Positions 7,101-11,418 of a stretch of DNA of 11,418 nucleotides are shown piece by piece. A program made the position numbers and the translations under genes. Location of the stretch: the NCBI GenBank assembly GCA_017621295.1, contig JAGATI010000209.1, positions 1-11,418 of the forward strand, written 5' to 3'. The DNA is from Clostridia bacterium (GTDB taxonomy: Bacteria > Bacillota_A > Clostridia > TANB77 > CAG-508). Position 1 is the stretch's first letter. Every line of letters begins with the position of its first letter. The notes below the pieces were generated by a model. It searched no databases and was not told where the DNA came from. It was given only the letters and a program-made list of their open reading frames with translations.

Positions 7101-10100
7101 ATATAGAAGAAAGAACTCGTATATTAACAACAGATAATGAAGGAAAAATAAAATTAGAAAATTTATATGCAGAAAAAACATATAAATTACAAGAAATAAA
7201 AGTACCAAATACATGTAAGTTAGATGCAGAAGAAAAAGTATTTACAATAAATGCAGATGGAACAGTAAATATACAAGGAACAGTAAAGAGTTCAAAATTT
7301 AAAAATGGCGAAAACTTTAATATAGAGCTAGAAGATGAAGTAAAATATAATTTACAAATAAACAAAGCTAAATTAGGTGGAGCTGTACCTATAGATGGAG
7401 TACGCTTTAGATTAGAAGATGAACAAGGAAATAGAGAAAATGTAAGAACACTAAATGGAATAGCTATATTAGAAGGTTTACATTTAGACAAAGTATACAC
7501 ACTAGCTGAAAACTCAGTACCAGCAAATTGTGAGAAAAATGATGGAGAATTTAAATTTAAAGTAGTAAGAGAAAATGGTAATTTAACTATACAAACAATA
7601 ACAAATACATTACTTTCGGGTTCTCCTATATTACAAGATGAGCAAAATGTTTTAACACCAGTAGTAAAAGTAAATGTACAAAATGAAATTAAATATGAAT
7701 TAAACCTATTAAAACAAGATAAAGAAGGAAATAAATTACCAAATATACAATTTACAATAAAAGGTGAAGGATTTGGAGCAGAGGGTTCAAAATTTAGTAC
7801 AAATAAAGATGGTAAATTAACTATATATGGACTAAGTTTTGGAAAAGACTATACATTAGAAGAAACAAAAGCAGAAGGATATTATTTAGATATTACACAA
7901 AATAATAAAATAAATTTTAAAGTAGAAAGAACATCTAATGGTTTACAAATAGCAACATGGGATAAAGGCGAAAATGTACAAGAAGTAGGAACACCAAGTG
8001 TAACAGAAAATGAATTAACTGCATCTTTAGATGTTGTTTTAGAAAATGAAAAAATACCAACATATAATTTAAAATTAGTAAAAGTAAATAAAGAAAGCGA
8101 AAAACTACAAGGTGCACAATTTAAATTAACAAGCCTAGATACAAATAAAGAACAAACAGCCACAACAAATGAAAATGGAGAATTTATATTTGAAGGTTTA
8201 TACGAATTTATAGAAGGAAGAAATATAACAGGTGAATATATTTTAGAAGAAACATTTGCACCAGAAGGATATATACTAGATAACACAAAATTAAAATTTA
8301 AAGCAACAAGAGATGATGCAGGAATTATAAAAGTTAAAATACTAGAAGGAAATGAAATTTTAAAAGATAAAATAATAGAAACTAAAAAAGAAGGAGAAAA
8401 TAGTTCAAATTCTGAAACAGAAGAAGAAACACCAGATGAAGAAAACATTGAAAAAGATATTACATCAGATGAAAATACTTTAACATTAAATATTTTAAAT
8501 AAACCAATATTTAAATTAACCAAAAAAGGAGATAATGATAAATTACTTCCAAATGCTAAATTTACAATAACTAATTTAGATGGAAACCCTGTAGCAGGAA
8601 CAGATGGAAACATTATAGGCAAAGATGAAGTTATAAATGGAAAAACGTATAAAGTAGTAGTAACAAATGAAAAAGGAGAAATTTCTGCAAATTTACCAGA
8701 AGGTGTTTATAAAGCAGTAGAAGTTGAAGCACCAGAAGGATATATCTTGCCAGAAAAAAAAGAAGATAGAATACATTATTTTGGAATTGGAAGAAGCTTT
8801 CCAGGATTAAAAGGAGGACCAGTAGATTCTATAAAATGGGCGAAATCTATAAAATCTGATTTAATAAGTGAATTTAAACAAGTAATTCCTACAGATGATG
8901 ATGGTGTAATAGCAGTAGGAAGAACATATAAAAATACAGATATTGATGGAAATGGAACAGTAGATAAAGAAGGAAAAGGCTATTATGATGGAATAATTAT
9001 AAAATATGATAAAGACGGAAATATAGAATGGTCTAAAACTCTAGGGGGAACAAATAATGAAGAAATTTATAGCATAGCCAAAGATCCAAATGGTGGATAT
9101 GTTGTAGCTGGATACACAGATAGTACAGAAGTTACTTTAGATAATACTGTAATAGATACAAATTATTTTGGAAATGAAGATGGAATAATAGTAAAACTAG
9201 ATAGTAATGGAAACTACGTATGGAGCCAAAGCATTGGTGGAACAGGTGTAGATAGAATAAACAGTGTTACAGTATCAGAAAGCGGAGATGTAGCAGTAAT
9301 TGGAAGTTATACATCTACAGAACTTAATGTAAATAAAAACGAAACAGACTCTTTAGAAAATTTAGGTGCAGAGACTAAAGAAAAAAATGCATTTGTAGTA
9401 GTATTTGGAGGTTCTGGCCAATATAAATGGAGCCAAAATATTGGTGGAGCAAATTCCTCATCTACTTCAAAAGATACAGCAGATACAACAGGTGCAAGCA
9501 TAGTAGCTACAGATTCTGGATTTGCAGTGGCAGTAAACTTTATAGGAACTACATATTTAAATACAGGTAAAACAGTAAGTGTTACATCAAAAGGAAAAGC
9601 AGATGGTATAGTGATTTTATATACAGGAAATGGAAGCGTTTCTTGGTATAAACAAATAGGAAGTACTGAAAATGATAATTTAACAGGAATAACTAAAGAT
9701 AAAGACGGAAATATAATTGTAGTAGGTTCATATGCAGGAAATACTACGATTGGTACAACTAATGTATCAACTAAAGGAAAATATGATGGTTTAGTTGTAA
9801 AATATTCTGAACTTGGTGACTATATAACACATAAAACAATTGGTGGAACATATGATGATACAATTTCTTCTGTATATGTAACAGAAGATGGAGGTATACT
9901 ACTTGGTGGCTGGTATTATAGCAGTTCATTAGATTTAAATGGAGATGGCACAAATGAAATAACATCAAATTCTGGAATTTGTGATGGACTAGTTATGAAG
10001 TTAGACAGCGACTATAATTTAGAATGGTATGATAGAATAAAAGGAGCAGACTATGATGAAGTAACATCTGTAATAGAAACTAAAGAAAGAGATTGCGTAG

Positions 10101-11418
10101 TAGTTGGCGATTACGAAAGTACAAGTGTTACAATATTTAATGAAGCAAATAAACTTACAAATGAAAGATATACAGATGGATTAATTGTAAGATATGGAAC
10201 AGAAAATAAAGTCCCAGAAATGCCACCTATGCAAGAAATAACTGTAACAAATGAATTAAAGCAATATAAAATAACAACAGAAATAGGAATAAACTCTGAT
10301 AATGCAAGAACTGGTGGAACAATTACAGGAGATTATAACGTACAGTATCCAAGTGGAAATAATATAAAATTTGTAGAAAGTGTAAAACATGGCTACAATT
10401 CTACTAAATCAATTGAAATGAGACCAAATAGTAATTACTATATAAGTAAAATTATTATAAATGGTGAAGAAATAGAATTTAAACAAGATGAAAATAAAAA
10501 CGTAATTTTACCAGAAGGATATTTTGAAAGTGTTACAGAAAATAAACATATTGTTGTAATATTTAAAAGTGAAGCTAATGTATTAACAATAAAGAAAAAA
10601 AATGAGGAGGGAGAACCTCTAGAAGGTGCTAAATTTAAAATAAGTACTAATAGAGATGATGGAACTTTAGAAAAAATGAAGCAAAGTGCATCAATCCAAT
10701 TAGAAGAACCAAGGCAATATAACGCATACTATTTTGTGCCATCTGGAACAAAGTATATTTCTAATAACAATGGTGTAAGCAGTAGTACAGCCAACAGCCA
10801 AATAGCAATAGACTTAAGAAATTATTATGGCTCATATATGTTAACAGTAAATGCAGAAATATCTAGTGAATCGGGATGTGATTATGGATATGCAACAATA
10901 ACACAGTCAACTTCAACTCCAGCATATAATAATTCTAGTGGACGATTTATGTATATATCTGGAACAGTTTCAGCACAAAATTATACATACTATCTAACAG
11001 GTGGAAATTTATATTATTTATATTTAGGTTATAGAAAAGATGGTAGTGTAAATAACGGAAGCGATAGACTTACTATTAATAATATAAGTTTAAGAAATAC
11101 AGCAAACTATTATTTTGAAGAAGATAACGGAACATATAAATCAACTAATGGGTATAAAGATAATACAACATCAGATAGCTGTATGAAATTAGATTTAACA
11201 AATAAAAAAGGTAAATATAAATTAAATGTAAATGCTCAAATTTCAAGTCAATCAGGTTATGACTTTGGATATGTAACAGTAAAAAATTATTTAATGTCAT
11301 CATCATATTATGGTAATACATCAGGAAGATTGGTATATATGTCTGGAAGCCAAAGTGCAACTAACTATTCTACAGAATTAACAGGTGGAAGCATATATTA
11401 CATATATATGGGATATAG
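4136..11418 (+). CDS. Giant SpaA/Cna-B-domain surface adhesin (3' end outside window)
   Basis: At least 2427 codons with no stop found; the frame agrees at every checked landmark to the window edge. ATG 4136 has AGGAG at 4122-4126 (9-nt spacing). Residues 1-7 are basic and 8-32 hydrophobic: a signal peptide or anchor. Residues 33-950 are a Thr/Asn/Lys-rich extracellular region with beta character and an acidic patch near 405-420. Five SpaA/Cna-B-like domains follow (about 952-1048, 1070-1155, 1185-1276, 1309-1404, 1458-1542), with (Y/I)xLxE(E/I) and APEGY motifs. Such domains often form Lys-Asn isopeptide bonds, and the expected Glu is visible in LEET. Then come seven propeller repeats (about 1566-2025), an InlB-B-like module (2042-2146), another SpaA start (VLTIKKKNEEGEPLEGAKFK) and two 127-residue units. 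A C-terminal sortase LPxTG signal would be expected beyond the edge. Probable role: attachment to host or matrix. Confidence 0.9.
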   Translation, partial: MKGKSKKILIISIITPIILLMTGLLTLVLTKVNKSSTNIDSEILRSMNYTQITDEDSKIKDENGNLITDFVRFSAYFTRDLNNDGYAEKLLGTCRNVNSTDTLYMDLNVLTDGYLKDGKITINGTNFNYSMSMVKDSVLKNNYISNNVKVIELNQVNAGTQKLIIGDVIANIGNNTNNYSKVNSVTLTGTHVSDDGEETKIEKTIDLTVDWHGTTKASIRAYNQYYNYDNLNTETVSFSFTLNEIQQELILKDTEAKVTIPELNGFAPTEVKCTNSNVESEYNSETKELIIKRLSTCNENGIITSSLSRSNSYTVQITYPKEAYDAIKSYTQLTIPIEGFYTGYNNPNEEFTNPHKSNIAKTSISIIFRETPKGEIYNFYVDFMDSKYISSPIYADVISKQYLLNLYDNNNEENEEESKQEIKNKEYVVRWRAIRGDNGEVPSIIMSETKEGENESSLYGDKWDTTIMQDYVVNTGIYFENASGFLEENGTISVYNDDTNELIHTFTKDEWNNYSRNNPYKYENSIKHVRIETSKTNLNSSLSVYHVKELEVEKVLKDFTKEQVKNVNMVYTYLTGICNIEGQSAGVANRIDSAKYISEKSNTKISVQTTKIPTQESLNNQKIYIDTLYQDGVLAKWQNGEFLVEIPKEIINMNIKNVSVNNNNVKILAYDLYKQNDRYFIKIITENAELANYRITIDCEMTPDPREPSSNKTIKLYNYNKYCNEYYYETEDVYDVDSDNKKDEKVGTASTNINLLSPTALITLETITNYNDEIDNEITIAPNVAEVENNTKEATINVSITNNYPNTVTGVQILGKIPFEGNTYNINGKDLKSKFSTSLTNEGIIVPEELKEKVVVYYSEKENPNKDIQDSTNGWTLKENVQDFSKIKTYLIDFKEYTIEVGKGYTFNYTVNLPENVSYNLASFSNHAVYYELATEGGKLSLATEPNKVGVRIVKKFNFNLKKYKINSELTIPGVTYILKYEEENDEGDIEERTRILTTDNEGKIKLENLYAEKTYKLQEIKVPNTCKLDAEEKVFTINADGTVNIQGTVKSSKFKNGENFNIELEDEVKYNLQINKAKLGGAVPIDGVRFRLEDEQGNRENVRTLNGIAILEGLHLDKVYTLAENSVPANCEKNDGEFKFKVVRENGNLTIQTITNTLLSGSPILQDEQNVLTPVVKVNVQNEIKYELNLLKQDKEGNKLPNIQFTIKGEGFGAEGSKFSTNKDGKLTIYGLSFGKDYTLEETKAEGYYLDITQNNKINFKVERTSNGLQIATWDKGENVQEVGTPSVTENELTASLDVVLENEKIPTYNLKLVKVNKESEKLQGAQFKLTSLDTNKEQTATTNENGEFIFEGLYEFIEGRNITGEYILEETFAPEGYILDNTKLKFKATRDDAGIIKVKILEGNEILKDKIIETKKEGENSSNSETEEETPDEENIEKDITSDENTLTLNILNKPIFKLTKKGDNDKLLPNAKFTITNLDGNPVAGTDGNIIGKDEVINGKTYKVVVTNEKGEISANLPEGVYKAVEVEAPEGYILPEKKEDRIHYFGIGRSFPGLKGGPVDSIKWAKSIKSDLISEFKQVIPTDDDGVIAVGRTYKNTDIDGNGTVDKEGKGYYDGIIIKYDKDGNIEWSKTLGGTNNEEIYSIAKDPNGGYVVAGYTDSTEVTLDNTVIDTNYFGNEDGIIVKLDSNGNYVWSQSIGGTGVDRINSVTVSESGDVAVIGSYTSTELNVNKNETDSLENLGAETKEKNAFVVVFGGSGQYKWSQNIGGANSSSTSKDTADTTGASIVATDSGFAVAVNFIGTTYLNTGKTVSVTSKGKADGIVILYTGNGSVSWYKQIGSTENDNLTGITKDKDGNIIVVGSYAGNTTIGTTNVSTKGKYDGLVVKYSELGDYITHKTIGGTYDDTISSVYVTEDGGILLGGWYYSSSLDLNGDGTNEITSNSGICDGLVMKLDSDYNLEWYDRIKGADYDEVTSVIETKERDCVVVGDYESTSVTIFNEANKLTNERYTDGLIVRYGTENKVPEMPPMQEITVTNELKQYKITTEIGINSDNARTGGTITGDYNVQYPSGNNIKFVESVKHGYNSTKSIEMRPNSNYYISKIIINGEEIEFKQDENKNVILPEGYFESVTENKHIVVIFKSEANVLTIKKKNEEGEPLEGAKFKISTNRDDGTLEKMKQSASIQLEEPRQYNAYYFVPSGTKYISNNNGVSSSTANSQIAIDLRNYYGSYMLTVNAEISSESGCDYGYATITQSTSTPAYNNSSGRFMYISGTVSAQNYTYYLTGGNLYYLYLGYRKDGSVNNGSDRLTINNISLRNTANYYFEEDNGTYKSTNGYKDNTTSDSCMKLDLTNKKGKYKLNVNAQISSQSGYDFGYVTVKNYLMSSSYYGNTSGRLVYMSGSQSATNYSTELTGGSIYYIYMGY
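6990..8760 (+). repeat. Five SpaA/Cna-B-like domains in the adhesin
   Basis: Divergent repeats of about 85-100 residues at roughly 6990-7280, 7345-7600, 7689-7960, 8060-8345 and 8508-8760. Each opens with a YxLxLxKxxK strand, has a (L)xGxxFxL strand, a TxxxGxxxxxGL turn and a Y-x-L-x-E strand. In the fourth, NLKLVKVNKESEKLQGAQFK and ILEETFAPEGYIL show the family best. They are stalk modules; copies are diverged in DNA, so recent duplication is unlikely. An acidic Glu/Ser linker (about 8390-8470) separates the fourth from the fifth. Confidence 0.75.
8831..10210 (+). repeat. Seven tandem blade repeats, likely seven-bladed beta-propeller
   Basis: Seven units aligned on the pattern W-(S/Y)-x-x-(I/L)-GG-x-x-x-(D)-x-(I)-x-S-(V), a G-x-x-V-x-G strand, and DG-(I/L)-(I/V)-(V/I)-K-Y/L. 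The landmark codon of each unit is at 8837, 9029, 9221, 9428, 9644, 9827 and 10025, with spacings of 64, 64, 69, 72, 61 and 66 residues. The sixth has Thr in place of Trp. Repeats of this type (SBBP/delta-60-like) build beta-propellers, and seven is a common closed number. It probably serves as a ligand-binding head. Confidence 0.75.
10727..11418 (+). repeat. Two tandem ~127-residue units in the adhesin, second one cut by the window end
   Basis: Unit 1 starts at YYF (10727) and unit 2 at YYF (11108), exactly 381 nt apart. Shared blocks in order: YYF; a Leu-rich strand with KYKLNVNAQISSQSGYDFGY (unit 2) against SYMLTVNAEISSESGCDYGY (unit 1); SSGRFMYISG against TSGRLVYMSG; and a closing LTGG-x-x-YY-x-Y-x-GY. 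They resemble beta-sandwich (carbohydrate-binding-like) modules, but I cannot name the family. More units may follow beyond the edge. Confidence 0.7.

Noticed and set aside
5272..9968. Several minus-strand ORFs of 60-246 codons opposite the adhesin
   Set aside because: They are shadows of the long + strand frame: low-complexity Leu/Phe/Ser-rich translations without start sites or known motifs.
4136..11418. A second DGR variable repeat inside the adhesin
   Set aside because: I saw no stretch resembling the TR's GC-rich GGGTTCTTCGCGGGGGC core or its end block in this AT-rich gene; similarity to TR is limited to chance Asn-rich codons.

Overview
The window looks like chromosomal DNA of a low-GC Gram-positive bacterium, most likely a gut Clostridia/Firmicutes relative. 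The sequence is strongly AT-rich, codons such as ATA and AGA are frequent, Shine-Dalgarno sites are of the GGAG type, and a giant surface protein carries SpaA/Cna-B-like domains. All recognisable genes lie on the + strand. No phage structural genes, tRNA, rRNA, IS element or CRISPR array is visible.

Positions 1-403 hold two related hairpins (14-50 and 135-168), a short open stretch of unknown meaning between them, and the leader of the first full gene. Positions 404-3597 are a complete diversity-generating retroelement (DGR). It comprises a membrane-anchored variable protein with an FGE/C-type-lectin-like domain (404-1576) whose last codons form the variable repeat (VR, 1428-1560); a small MutS-domain-I-like protein (MSL, 1696-2097); an Avd-like helical protein (2084-2467); a DGR-type reverse transcriptase with YMDD and IGNYTSQ motifs (2439-3452); and the template repeat (TR, 3465-3597), which starts 12 nt after the RT stop. 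I aligned TR and VR by hand without gaps: 110 of 133 positions are identical, and all 23 differences fall at TR adenines (13 A to G, 7 A to T, 3 A to C). This is the signature of adenine-mutagenic retrohoming. The substitutions alter 20 codons, all nonsynonymously.

Positions 3598-3874 are AT-rich non-coding DNA with two long inverted repeats, the second flanking a plausible promoter. Then come a small SSB/OB-fold-like gene (3875-4129) and, 6 nt later, a giant adhesin (4136 to the window end, at least 2427 codons, 3' end missing). The adhesin has an N-terminal membrane segment, a long N-terminal region, five SpaA-like domains, a seven-repeat beta-propeller that appears to be inserted into the fifth SpaA domain, an InlB-B-repeat-like module, the start of another SpaA domain, and two copies of a ~127-residue unit.

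Inferred working model: the RT with Avd (and perhaps MSL) copies TR RNA into cDNA with random changes at adenines. The cDNA replaces VR, changing the ligand-binding face of the variable protein displayed outside the cell. The neighbouring adhesin suggests a surface-interaction locus, but nothing in the sequence shows that it is a DGR target.
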